A stretch of 64,000 nt of DNA from Methylibium sp035476815 (GTDB taxonomy: Bacteria > Pseudomonadota > Gammaproteobacteria > Burkholderiales > Burkholderiaceae_C), in contig DATILD010000021.1 in NCBI GenBank assembly GCA_035476815.1, forward strand, positions 1 through 64,000, read 5' to 3'. Below are positions 45,918-53,706 of this stretch, piece by piece. Position numbers and translations under genes: made by a program. The first letter of the stretch is position 1. Every line of letters starts with the position of its first letter. The notes below the pieces were generated by a model. It did not search any database and was not told the origin of the DNA. It saw only the letters and a program-made list of their open reading frames with translations.

Positions 45918-46030
45918 GCACCCTCGTGGCATTCCGCGTTGCGCGGGCCGAGCGCCGGGCCGCTCCCAAGCCGGCCCGCATCCCCTCGGGGGATCGGCCG
46001 ACGTACCCGTCGGACGAGGGACTGTCATGA
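45914..46030 (+). CDS. Bridging micro-ORF between dusA and mtnP (repeat-derived)
   Basis: A 38-codon frame. Its ATG overlaps the dusA stop (ATGA), and its TGA overlaps the mtnP ATG (TCATGA). The peptide is basic and Pro/Arg-rich (VARAERRAAPKPARIPSG, ending SDEGLS). Its second half is the family-B repeat at 45952-46026, read in the same frame as the copy between potH and potI, where a comparable micro-ORF has the same two overlaps. It may exist to carry ribosomes across the repeat into mtnP and not for its peptide. Whether it is translated is unknown. Confidence 0.4.
   Translation: MSTLVAFRVARAERRAAPKPARIPSGDRPTYPSDEGLS
45952..46026 (+). repeat. Structured intergenic repeat, family B copy 1
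   Basis: Three stems in a row: GGGCC...GGCCC, ATCCCC-TCG-GGGGAT, and CGAC-GTACCC-GTCG. It ends in GAGGGA, which serves as the mtnP Shine-Dalgarno. Copy 2 (57696-57772, minus) has the same layout with compensated stem changes (CGCC-GTACTC-GGCG). Confidence 0.6.
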
Positions 46031-46890
46031 CGATCGGCGTCATCGGCGGCAGCGGTCTCTACGATCTGCCGGGCTTGGCGGACACCCGCTGGGTCACGGT
46101 CGACACGCCCTGGGGGGCGCCGTCGGACCAGATTTTTCTCGGCCGGCTCGGCGACGCGCAGCTCGCCTTCCTGCCGCGCCACGGCCGCGGCCACCGCATC
46201 CCGCCGGGCGAGGTGAACTACCGCGCCAACATCGCGGCGCTGAAGAGCCTGGGCGCGACCGACGTGCTGTCGCTCAGCGCCGTCGGCGCGCTGAAGGAGG
46301 AGCTGCCGCCCGGCAGCTTCGTCGTGGTCGACCAGTTCATCGACCGCACCGTCGGCCGCGCCTCGTCCTTCTTCGGCACCGGGCTGGTCGCCCATGTGTC
46401 GATGGCGCATCCGGTGTGCGGCCGGCTCGGCGACCATGTGCAGGCGGCGCTGGGCCAGCTCGGCGTGGCCCACCACCGCGGCGGCACCTACGTCGCGATG
46501 GAGGGCCCGCAGTTCTCGACGCTGGCCGAATCGCAGCTCTACCGCGGCTGGGGCGCCAGCGTGATCGGCATGACCAACCTGCCCGAGGCCAAGCTCGCCC
46601 GCGAGGCCGAGCTCTGCTATGCGTCGATCTCGATGGTCACCGACTACGACTGCTGGCACCCGGGCCATGACGCGGTGACGGTCGACGCGATCATCAAGGT
46701 GCTGCTCGGCAACGCGGCGCATGCCAAGAGCCTGGTCGTCGATCTGGCCGCGGCACTCCATGCCGACACCCATGGCGCGGCCTGCGCCTGCCGACGCGCG
46801 CTGGACAGCGCGCTGATCACCGCGCCCGCGGCACGCGACCCGGCGATGGTCGAGAAGCTGCGCGGGATCGCGGGCCGGGTCCTGGCATGA
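46027..46890 (+). CDS. mtnP: S-methyl-5'-thioadenosine phosphorylase
   Basis: Phosphorolyses methylthioadenosine, the by-product of polyamine and homoserine-lactone synthesis, to adenine and 5-methylthioribose-1-phosphate. The 287-aa protein has the purine phosphorylase family II motifs IGGSGLYDLPG, RHGRGHRIPPGEVNYRAN, and YVAMEGPQFSTLAESQLYR. GAGGGA from the repeat provides the ribosome binding site. mtnA follows with a 4-base overlap. Confidence 0.95.
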   Translation: MTIGVIGGSGLYDLPGLADTRWVTVDTPWGAPSDQIFLGRLGDAQLAFLPRHGRGHRIPPGEVNYRANIAALKSLGATDVLSLSAVGALKEELPPGSFVVVDQFIDRTVGRASSFFGTGLVAHVSMAHPVCGRLGDHVQAALGQLGVAHHRGGTYVAMEGPQFSTLAESQLYRGWGASVIGMTNLPEAKLAREAELCYASISMVTDYDCWHPGHDAVTVDAIIKVLLGNAAHAKSLVVDLAAALHADTHGAACACRRALDSALITAPAARDPAMVEKLRGIAGRVLA

Positions 46891-47972
46891 AGGTCGCCGG
46901 CCGGCCGATGCGCACGCTCTGGCCGGCGCCGGAGCGCGACGCGGTCCATGTCATCGACCAGCGGGCGCTGCCGCACCGGCTGGTGATCGCGCGGCTGGAC
47001 AGCGTCGCCGCCGTCCACGAGGCGATCCGCGACATGTGGGTGCGCGGCGCGCCGCTGATCGGCGCCACCGCGGCCTACGGACTGGCGCTGCAGGCTCAGT
47101 ACGACGCGCTCGATGCCAGCCTGCGCGAGACCGCGGACTTTCTCGCCGGGGCGCGGCCGACCGCCGTGAACCTGGCCTGGGCCCTGCGCCGCATGCTCGA
47201 CCGGCTGCTCGGGCTGCCGCCGGCCGAGCGCGCCGCGGCGGCGTGGGCCGAGGCCGGCGCGATCGCCGAGGACGACGTGCTCGCCAACGCCGCGATCGGC
47301 CGCCACGGCCTCGCGTTGCTGCGCGAGCTCGCGGCACGCAAGCCGGGCGGCCGCCTGAACGTGCTGACGCATTGCAACGCCGGCTGGCTCGCCACCGTCG
47401 ACTGGGGCACCGCCACCGCGCCGATCTACCAGGCCCATGCCGAGGGCCTGCCGCTGCATGTCTGGGTCGACGAGACCCGGCCGCGCAACCAGGGCGCCAG
47501 CCTGACGGCCTGGGAGCTGGGCCACGAGGGCGTGCCGCACACGGTGATCGCCGACAACGCCGGCGGCCACCTGATGCAGCGCGGTGAAGTCGACCTGGTG
47601 ATCGTCGGCTGCGACCGCGTGGCCGCCAACGGCGATGTGTGCAACAAGATCGGCACGTATCTGAAGGCGCTGGCGGCGCAGGACAACGGCGTGCCCTTCT
47701 ACGTGGCGATGCCCACGTCGACGCTGGACCTCGCGTTGGCCGACGGCGGCGCGATACCGATCGAGGAGCGCAGCGCGCGCGAGGTCACGCATGCGTCCGG
47801 CCGTGCGGCCGACGGCTCGGTGATCGAGGTGCAGCTGGTGGCCGAGGGCAGCCCGGCCGCCAACCCGGCCTTCGACGTGACGCCGTCACGGCTCGTGACC
47901 GGCCTGATCACCGAGCGGGGCGTCGTCGCGGCCGAGGCGGGGGCACTGCGGCGCCTGATGGACGGACCGTGA
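46887..47972 (+). CDS. mtnA: S-methyl-5-thioribose-1-phosphate isomerase
   Basis: Isomerises methylthioribose-1-phosphate to methylthioribulose-1-phosphate. It is a 361-aa eIF2B-like fold protein with the catalytic cysteine in NVLTHCNAGWLATVDWGTA and the aspartate in VGCDRVAANGDVCNKIGTY, and the N-terminal VRGAPLIGATAAYGLAL. It overlaps mtnP (ATGA) and its stop shares a base with the aldolase start (TGATG). Confidence 0.95.
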   Translation: MKVAGRPMRTLWPAPERDAVHVIDQRALPHRLVIARLDSVAAVHEAIRDMWVRGAPLIGATAAYGLALQAQYDALDASLRETADFLAGARPTAVNLAWALRRMLDRLLGLPPAERAAAAWAEAGAIAEDDVLANAAIGRHGLALLRELAARKPGGRLNVLTHCNAGWLATVDWGTATAPIYQAHAEGLPLHVWVDETRPRNQGASLTAWELGHEGVPHTVIADNAGGHLMQRGEVDLVIVGCDRVAANGDVCNKIGTYLKALAAQDNGVPFYVAMPTSTLDLALADGGAIPIEERSAREVTHASGRAADGSVIEVQLVAEGSPAANPAFDVTPSRLVTGLITERGVVAAEAGALRRLMDGP

Positions 47973-48619
47973 TGGATGAAGCCACCCTGCGCACCGAGCT
48001 CGTCGCGACGCTGCGGCGCCTCGACGCGCTCGGCCTCAACCGCGGCAGCACCGGCAACCTGAGCCATCGCTTGGGCGAGGGCATGCTGATCACGCCGACC
48101 GGCATGGGCGCCGACGAGCTGCGGCCCGAAGACCTGGTCTGGCTCGGCGACGACGGCACGCTGCGCGGCGACTGGCAGCCCTCGTCGGAGTGGCATTTCC
48201 ACCAGGCGATCTACCGGGCCCGGCCGGCGCTGAACGCGGTCGTCCACATGCACTCGGTGCATGCCACGGCGCTGGCCTGCCTGCGGCGCGAGCTGGCGAG
48301 CTTTCACTACATGGTGGCGGTGGCGGGCGGCGACTCGGTGCGCTGCACGCCCTATCACCTGTTCGGCACCGAGGCGCTGTCGCAGGCCGTTGCCGCGGCG
48401 ATGCGCGACCGCGACGCCTGCCTGATGGCCAACCACGGCCTGGTCGCGGCCGGCGCGACGCTCGGCCAGGCGATGAAGGTCGCGCTCGAGATCGAGTCGC
48501 TGTGCGAGGTCTACCTGAAGGCACTGGCCACCGGTGCGGAGCCGGCGCGGCTCGACGCCGCGCAGATGGCCGAGGTCATCGAGCGCTTCCGCAGCTACGG
48601 CAAGGCCGCGCGGCGCTGA
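47972..48619 (+). CDS. Class II aldolase, probable methylthioribulose-1-phosphate aldolase of the DHAP shunt
   Basis: A 215-aa class II aldolase/adducin protein, the length of FucA. It has GLNRGSTGNLSHR, LITPTGMGADEL, SSEWHFHQAIY (with the catalytic Glu), HMHSVHATALA (two zinc His) and ANHGLVAAG (third His). Alternatives are MtnB dehydratase of the methionine salvage pathway, which needs MtnC and MtnD; neither is near. A FucA-like aldolase directly after mtnP-mtnA is the arrangement reported for the MTA-to-DHAP shunt, which splits the sugar to DHAP and 2-methylthioacetaldehyde. The end overlaps the convergent EamA gene by 25 bases. Confidence 0.8.
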   Translation: MDEATLRTELVATLRRLDALGLNRGSTGNLSHRLGEGMLITPTGMGADELRPEDLVWLGDDGTLRGDWQPSSEWHFHQAIYRARPALNAVVHMHSVHATALACLRRELASFHYMVAVAGGDSVRCTPYHLFGTEALSQAVAAAMRDRDACLMANHGLVAAGATLGQAMKVALEIESLCEVYLKALATGAEPARLDAAQMAEVIERFRSYGKAARR

Positions 48620-49500
48620 TCGGTCGGCCAGGTCGCCAGCAGCAGGCCGAGCAGCGCCAGCCCGAGCGCGGCGGCCTGGGCCGGCACGAAGGGCTCGCCG
48701 AGCAGTCCCACGCCGACCGCGGCGGCCGTGACCGGCAGCATCACCGTGAACACGCCCGCCTGCGGCGCCGGCACCTGCTGCAGGCCCTTCATCCACAGCC
48801 ACACCGCCCACATGCTGGCGGCCAGTGCGTAGAAGACCAGCAGCGCCCAGGTCGGCGACGCGACCGCGGCGAAGTCGAAGCGCAGCGCCTGCCACAGCCC
48901 CAGCGGCGTCACCAGTGCCAGCCCCCACAGGTTGATCAGCGCACTGATGCGGCGCGGCGAGACGCGGCCGGTCAGCCGCTTGCCGATGACGACATAGCTG
49001 GCCTCGCACAGCACCGCGCCGACCAGCAGCACGTAGCCCAGCAGTTGGGGCGCCGCGCCGTCGTGCGCCGGCCGGAACAGCGCCGACAGCGCAATGCCCG
49101 CGACCGCGCAGGTGATGCCCGCCGCGACGCGCGGTGCGAGCCGCTCGCCCAGAAAGGCGCGCGACAGCAGCGCCACCGCGGCCGGGATCGCGGCCATCAC
49201 CACGCCGGCCGCGACGGCCGAGCTCAGCGCCACGCCGTAGAGCATGCAGACCGAGAACAGGAAGTTGCCGAGGAAGCTGTTCCAGAACAGCAGCCGGCGC
49301 TCCTGCGCGTTCAGCGGTGCTTCGTCCGAGCCACGCCGCACCCAGTGCGGCATCGCCAGCGCCGCGATGCCGAAGCGCAGCCAGGCCAGCAGGAACACCG
49401 GGAACACGGCGACCAGGCCCTTCGACAGCCCGACATAGCTGCCCACCAGCGCCATGCTGGCGGCGAGGCAGGCGTAGGCGCCGAGCGGCGGTCGCGTCAC
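48595..49500 (-). CDS. EamA/DMT-family transporter
   Basis: A 301-aa ten-helix transporter with two EamA repeats (YACLAASMALVGSYVGLSKG; YVLLVGAVLCEASYVVIGKR). Starts with GTG overlapping the galE stop (GTGA). The last 25 bases overlap the convergent aldolase gene. Substrate unknown. Confidence 0.85.
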   Translation of the reverse strand: MTRPPLGAYACLAASMALVGSYVGLSKGLVAVFPVFLLAWLRFGIAALAMPHWVRRGSDEAPLNAQERRLLFWNSFLGNFLFSVCMLYGVALSSAVAAGVVMAAIPAAVALLSRAFLGERLAPRVAAGITCAVAGIALSALFRPAHDGAAPQLLGYVLLVGAVLCEASYVVIGKRLTGRVSPRRISALINLWGLALVTPLGLWQALRFDFAAVASPTWALLVFYALAASMWAVWLWMKGLQQVPAPQAGVFTVMLPVTAAAVGVGLLGEPFVPAQAAALGLALLGLLLATWPTDQRRAALP

Positions 49501-50504
49501 GCCGGCTGCTGTGCGCGCCAGGACTGCCAGCGCCAGGCGTCGACGCACATCTGCGCCAGGTCGCGCTTGCTGCGCCAGCCGAGCAGCCGCTCGGCCAGCG
49601 CCGGGTCGGCCCAGCAGGCCGCCACGTCGCCGGCGCGACGGTCGACGATGCGGTAGGGCACCGGCCGGCCCGAGGCGGCCTCGAAGGCGCGCACCATCTC
49701 CAGCACCGAGATGCCGCGGCCGGTGCCGAGGTTGACGGTCAGCAGCCCCGGCTCGCGCGCGAGTTGGTCGAGCGCGGCCACATGACCCTCGGCCAGGTCC
49801 ATCACGTGGATGTAGTCGCGCATGCCGGTGCCGTCGGGCGTCGGCCAGTCGCCGCCGAACACCTGCAGCTCGGGCCGCTGGCCGGTGGCGACCTGGGCCA
49901 CGTAGGGCAGCAGGTTGTTGGGCACGCCCGACGGGTCCTCGCCGATGCGACCGCTCTCGTGCGCACCGACCGGGTTGAAGTAGCGCAGCCGCGCGATGCG
50001 CCAGTCCGGCTCGGCCTGCGCCAGGTCGGCCAGCATCTGCTCCATCATCAGCTTGGTCCAGCCGTAGGGGTTGGTGGCGGTGAGCGGGAAGTCCTCGCGG
50101 ATCGGCACGCTGGCCGGGTCGCCGTAGACGGTGGCGGAGGACGAGAACACCATCGTGCGCACGCCGGCGCGCTTCATCGCTTCGAGCAGCTTCAGCGTGC
50201 CGCCGACGTTGTTGTCGTAGTAGGCCAGCGGCTGGCGGACCGACTCGCCGACCGCCTTCAGCGCGGCGAAGTGGATCACCGCGGTGATGCGATGGTCGGC
50301 GAACACGCGGTCGAGCAGGGCCGGGTCGCGCACGTCGCCTTCGACGAAGGCCGGGCGCTGGCCGCACAGCGGCGCCAGGCGGTCGAGCACGTCGGCGCGG
50401 CTGTTCGACAGGTTGTCGAGGATCAGGAACTCGTGGCCCGCCGCCGCGAGCGCGACGCAGGTGTGCGAGCCGATGAAGCCGGTGCCGCCGGTGACGAGGA
50501 TCAT
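49497..50504 (-). CDS. galE: UDP-glucose 4-epimerase
   Basis: NAD-dependent epimerase of 335 aa that interconverts UDP-glucose and UDP-galactose for surface polysaccharide or galactose use. NAD site TGGTGFIGSH (5-14); catalytic Ser in FSSSATVYG and Tyr/Lys in NPYGWTK; HFAALKAVGESV is typical. It is followed by an EamA transporter with 4-base overlap and preceded by a short gap from the left-hand glutamine-synthetase-like gene. Confidence 0.95.
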   Translation of the reverse strand: MILVTGGTGFIGSHTCVALAAAGHEFLILDNLSNSRADVLDRLAPLCGQRPAFVEGDVRDPALLDRVFADHRITAVIHFAALKAVGESVRQPLAYYDNNVGGTLKLLEAMKRAGVRTMVFSSSATVYGDPASVPIREDFPLTATNPYGWTKLMMEQMLADLAQAEPDWRIARLRYFNPVGAHESGRIGEDPSGVPNNLLPYVAQVATGQRPELQVFGGDWPTPDGTGMRDYIHVMDLAEGHVAALDQLAREPGLLTVNLGTGRGISVLEMVRAFEAASGRPVPYRIVDRRAGDVAACWADPALAERLLGWRSKRDLAQMCVDAWRWQSWRAQQPA

Positions 50505-50577
50505 GCTGAGGCCAGGGTTGCGGGCGCGGCCGGTCGCCGCGCGCCGATCCTAACGGCCTCTGCGCCTCGGCGCGCGC

Positions 50578-51900
50578 TCAGAAAGCGGCGCCGTAGCGCT
50601 CATGTTCCCAATCACTGACGTGGCGCGCGTAATCGATCCACTCGGCGCGTTTCAGACGTATGAACTCGCCGTGCAGCGTATCGCCGAGTGCCTGGCGTAT
50701 CACGGTGTTGCCTTCGAGCGCGTCGACCGCTTCGCCGAGGCTTTGCGGCAGCAGGCCGTAGCCGCGCTCGCGGATCTGCGCCGGGCTCAGCGCGAACAGG
50801 TCCTCGGTGCAGTCGGGGCCCGGGTCGAGCTCGCGGTCGATGCCGTCCAGACCGGCGGCGATCAGCGCCGCGCTCGCAAGATAGGGGTTGGCCGAGGCGT
50901 CCGGCACGCGCCACTCGAAACGCCCCGGCAGCGTGCGGACCAGCGCGGTGCGGTTGTTGGGCCCGTGGGCCACGTAGGCGGGCGCCCAACTGGTGCCGGA
51001 CAGCGACTCGCCGACCACCAGCCGCTTGTAGCTGTTGACCGTGGGCGCGGCCAGCGCGCACAGCGCGGCGCTGTGGGCCAGCACGCCGCCGATGAAGTGG
51101 CGCATCAGCGGGCCTTGTTCGAACAGGCAGCGTTCCGCCTGCCACAGCGACACGTGGAAGTGCAGCCCGCTGCCCGGCTGGTTGGCGAAGGGCTTGGGCA
51201 TCATCGAGAACACGCAGCCCTCGCGCTCCGCCAGCGCGTGGGCGGCGAGCTTGAACAGCATCACATGGTCGGCGCTGCGCAGCGCCTCGTCGTAGGCGAA
51301 GTTGAGCTCGTACTGGCCGTGGGCGTCCTCGTGGTCGGTTTGCAGCACCGTCAGCCCCGCCGCTTCCAGCGCCTCGCGCAGCGCGTGCAGGAAGGGCTGC
51401 TGGCGCGGCAGGCTCTTGAGGTCATAGCTGGGCTTGTCGAGGCGGTCGGTGTCATCGGCCGGCAGGTATCGTGCGCCGTCACGCTTGAGCAGGAAGAACT
51501 CCGGCTCGATGCCGGTGCGCAACTGCCAGCCGCGCTCGGCGAGCCTGGCGGTCGCCCGCTTGAGCACCTGGCGCGGACAGGCGTCGAAGGCCTCGCCGGC
51601 CACGAAACCGTCGCCGACGATGCGCGCGATGCCGGGCATCCAGGGCAGGGCCTGCAGCGTGGCGGCGTCGCCGCGCGCGTAGTACTCGGCGCGCGGGCCG
51701 CTGCGGCCCAACGCCGTGCCCCAGATCGACGGGCCGGCGAAGCCGGCGCCGGTGGCGAGGACGGTCTCCAATTGGTGCAGCGGCACCAGCTTGCCCTTGG
51801 CGACGCCGTGCACGTCGGTGAACTGCACCAGCAGCGTGTGCACGCCCTGGGCGGCGAGCGACTCGCGGGAGGTGCGGATGAAGTCTTCGGTGGGGTTCAT
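50578..51900 (-). CDS. Glutamine-synthetase-like ligase, type III GlnT/PuuA group
   Basis: A 440-aa ATP-dependent gamma-glutamyl ligase. Motifs: VQFTDVHGVAKGKLVPLHQL (N-terminal beta-grasp), GIEPEFFLLKR and DHEDAHGQYELNF (metal ligands), GSGLHFHVSLWQ, and VPDASANPYLASAALIA. It lacks the adenylylation site region of GlnA. Substrates in this group include methylamine, ethanolamine and polyamines. It is last in the putrescine locus, after gabT and the palindromic repeat, and its ATG overlaps the TGA of the open frame that crosses that repeat. Confidence 0.85.
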   Translation of the reverse strand: MNPTEDFIRTSRESLAAQGVHTLLVQFTDVHGVAKGKLVPLHQLETVLATGAGFAGPSIWGTALGRSGPRAEYYARGDAATLQALPWMPGIARIVGDGFVAGEAFDACPRQVLKRATARLAERGWQLRTGIEPEFFLLKRDGARYLPADDTDRLDKPSYDLKSLPRQQPFLHALREALEAAGLTVLQTDHEDAHGQYELNFAYDEALRSADHVMLFKLAAHALAEREGCVFSMMPKPFANQPGSGLHFHVSLWQAERCLFEQGPLMRHFIGGVLAHSAALCALAAPTVNSYKRLVVGESLSGTSWAPAYVAHGPNNRTALVRTLPGRFEWRVPDASANPYLASAALIAAGLDGIDRELDPGPDCTEDLFALSPAQIRERGYGLLPQSLGEAVDALEGNTVIRQALGDTLHGEFIRLKRAEWIDYARHVSDWEHERYGAAF

Positions 51901-52457
51901 TGGAGCGTTCTATCGAGTGGCGCGGCGCGGCAGGCGGTGCCCGGCAGGGGCTCATGCTGGGGCGGTCGGCGCTTTGCGCCGACTCCGCTGCGGTGCTCGG
52001 CTCGGGGTCGCGTCGCGAAACTCGCTCCGTTCGCTACGCTCACTGCGCTCAGACAGTCGCGACGAGTCAGTTCACGAGGCGCGCAATGCGCGCCGACCCC
52101 GAACCTGCGCTCCTCGCCGCCCCAGAAATCGCCCCCGCCGGGCACCGCCTGCCGCGCGACACCATCGGCGGCGTACCGACCGCACACCAACGCCGCATCG
52201 GCAAAGGCGCGTCGGGGCAGGCTGGAGCGCGCCTGCGAGGCGCCGAGAAGCGCAGGGTTCATGGCGGCACGCGCAGCGTGCTTCGTGAACTGACTCGTTG
52301 CGGTTGTTCGAGCGTCGCGAACGAAGTGAGCAGAGCGAGTTCCGCGACGCAGCCATGAAACCGAGCATCGCAGGGCAGTCGGAGCGCAGCGGAGACCGCC
52401 TCGCCGAAGCGCGCAAGCCTGCCCCGGCGTGCCTTTGCCGCGCCAACGCTCAAGCAC
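51897..52457 (-). CDS. Open frame spanning the composite palindrome (doubtful gene)
   Basis: A 186-codon frame without stops. It starts with GTG eight bases inside the gabT end, and its TGA overlaps the start of the glutamine-synthetase-like gene (ATGA). The peptide is Arg/Ala-rich with no recognisable domain and is entirely repeat sequence. I report it because the same pattern recurs at 45914, 57692 and 59884. It could equally be chance at this G+C, where stop codons are scarce, and another long frame runs on the opposite strand. Confidence 0.25.
   Translation of the reverse strand: MLERWRGKGTPGQACALRRGGLRCAPTALRCSVSWLRRGTRSAHFVRDARTTATSQFTKHAARAAMNPALLGASQARSSLPRRAFADAALVCGRYAADGVARQAVPGGGDFWGGEERRFGVGAHCAPRELTRRDCLSAVSVANGASFATRPRAEHRSGVGAKRRPPQHEPLPGTACRAAPLDRTLQ
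51914..52445. repeat. Composite inverted-repeat region between gabT and the glutamine-synthetase-like gene
   Basis: The 549 bases between the two genes (51901-52449) are made of nested inverted repeats. Arms: 51925-51945 with 52137-52157 (21 bases, perfect); 52062-52077 with 52283-52298 (16 bases, ACGAGTCAGTTCACGA, perfect); 52203-52223 with 52416-52436 (19 of 21). No transposase or recognisable RNA gene is inside. Confidence 0.8.
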
Positions 52458-53706
52458 GCGCGGCCTTCAGCGACTGATCGAGGATCGCCAAAGCCTCGTC
52501 GAACACCGGCTCCTCGATGGTCAGCGGGAACAGGAAGCGCAACACGTTGCCGTCGACGCCGCAGGTCAGCAGGATCAGCCCGCGCTGCAGCGCCTCGGCC
52601 TGCACGCGCTTCGTGAAGTCGGCGTCGGTGAACTGTGCGGCAACCATCGCGCCGAGGCCACGTATGTCAGTGATCTGGGGCACGGTGGCGCGCAGGCCTT
52701 CGAGCCGCGCCTTCAGCACGTCGCCCAGGCGCTGGCCGCGCTCGGGCAGCTTCTCGTCGGCCATCACCTCGATCACCGCATGCGCGGCGGCGATCGCCAG
52801 CGGGTTGCCGGCATAGGTGCCGCCCAGCCCGCCGGGGGCCGGCGCGTCCATGATCTCGGCCTTGCCGGTGACGGCCGACAGCGGCACGCCGGCCGCCAGC
52901 GACTTGGCGATCACCATCAGGTCGGGCACGACGTCGAAGTGCTCCATCGCGAACATCTTGCCGGTGCGGCCGAAGCCGGTCTGCACCTCGTCGGCGATCA
53001 GCACGATGCCATGCTGGTCGCACAGCGCGCGCAGCCAGGTCACGGCCTCGGCCTGGATCACGTTGAAGCCGCCTTCGCCCTGCACCGGCTCGAACACGAT
53101 GGCGGCGACGCGGGCCGGGTCGATGTCGGCCTTGAACAGGTGCTCGACCGCCTTCTGCACCGACGCCAGGTCGGTGCCGTGGCAGGGGAAGGGCGCGTGG
53201 TAGATCTCGGGCGGGAAGGGCCCGAAGCCGGCTTTGTAGGGCTGGACCTTGCCGGTCAGCGCCACCGCGAACATCGAGCGGCCGTGGAAGGCGCCGCCGA
53301 AGGCGATGACGCCGCTGCGGCCGGTGTAGGAGCGGGCGATCTTGATCGCGTTCTCGATGCCCTCGGCGCCGGTCGAGAACAGCGCCGTCTTCTTGGCATG
53401 CGTGCCCGGCGTCATCGCGTTGAGCTTCTCGGCCAGCGCGACGTAGCCCTCGTAGGGCACGACCTGCCAGCAGGTGTGGGTGAAGCGCTCGAGCTGGGCC
53501 TCGATCGCCTTGACGATCCTGGGGTGGCGGTGGCCGGTGTTCATCACCGCGATGCCGCCGGCGAAGTCGATGTAGCGGCGGCCCTCGACGTCCCACAGCA
53601 GCGCGTTCTCCGCGTGGTCGGCGAAGAAGCTCGCCATCACGCCGACGCCGCGCGGCGTGGCCGCGGCCTTGCGGGCCATCAGCTGTTCGTTGCGCGAGTG
53701 GTTCAT
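52450..53706 (-). CDS. gabT: 4-aminobutyrate aminotransferase
   Basis: Class III aminotransferase of 418 aa that converts GABA and 2-oxoglutarate to succinate semialdehyde and glutamate, the last nitrogen step of putrescine breakdown. PLP motifs: FSTGAEGIENAIKIAR, GGAFHGRSMFAVALTGKV, DEVQTGFGRTG, and the lysine in VIAKSLAAGVPLSAVTGK. The ATG overlaps the stop of the aldehyde dehydrogenase (ATGA). Start at 53706 chosen over longer frames that run into that gene. Confidence 0.95.
   Translation of the reverse strand: MNHSRNEQLMARKAAATPRGVGVMASFFADHAENALLWDVEGRRYIDFAGGIAVMNTGHRHPRIVKAIEAQLERFTHTCWQVVPYEGYVALAEKLNAMTPGTHAKKTALFSTGAEGIENAIKIARSYTGRSGVIAFGGAFHGRSMFAVALTGKVQPYKAGFGPFPPEIYHAPFPCHGTDLASVQKAVEHLFKADIDPARVAAIVFEPVQGEGGFNVIQAEAVTWLRALCDQHGIVLIADEVQTGFGRTGKMFAMEHFDVVPDLMVIAKSLAAGVPLSAVTGKAEIMDAPAPGGLGGTYAGNPLAIAAAHAVIEVMADEKLPERGQRLGDVLKARLEGLRATVPQITDIRGLGAMVAAQFTDADFTKRVQAEALQRGLILLTCGVDGNVLRFLFPLTIEEPVFDEALAILDQSLKAARA

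Noticed and set aside
47972..48619. MtnB dehydratase of methionine salvage
   Set aside because: No mtnC, mtnD or mtnK is near and the size and motifs fit FucA-type aldolases better; not fully excluded.
51900..52358. Open frame on the plus strand in the repeat region as a gene
   Set aside because: It is repeat sequence, has no domain, and is opposite to the frame that links the flanking genes.
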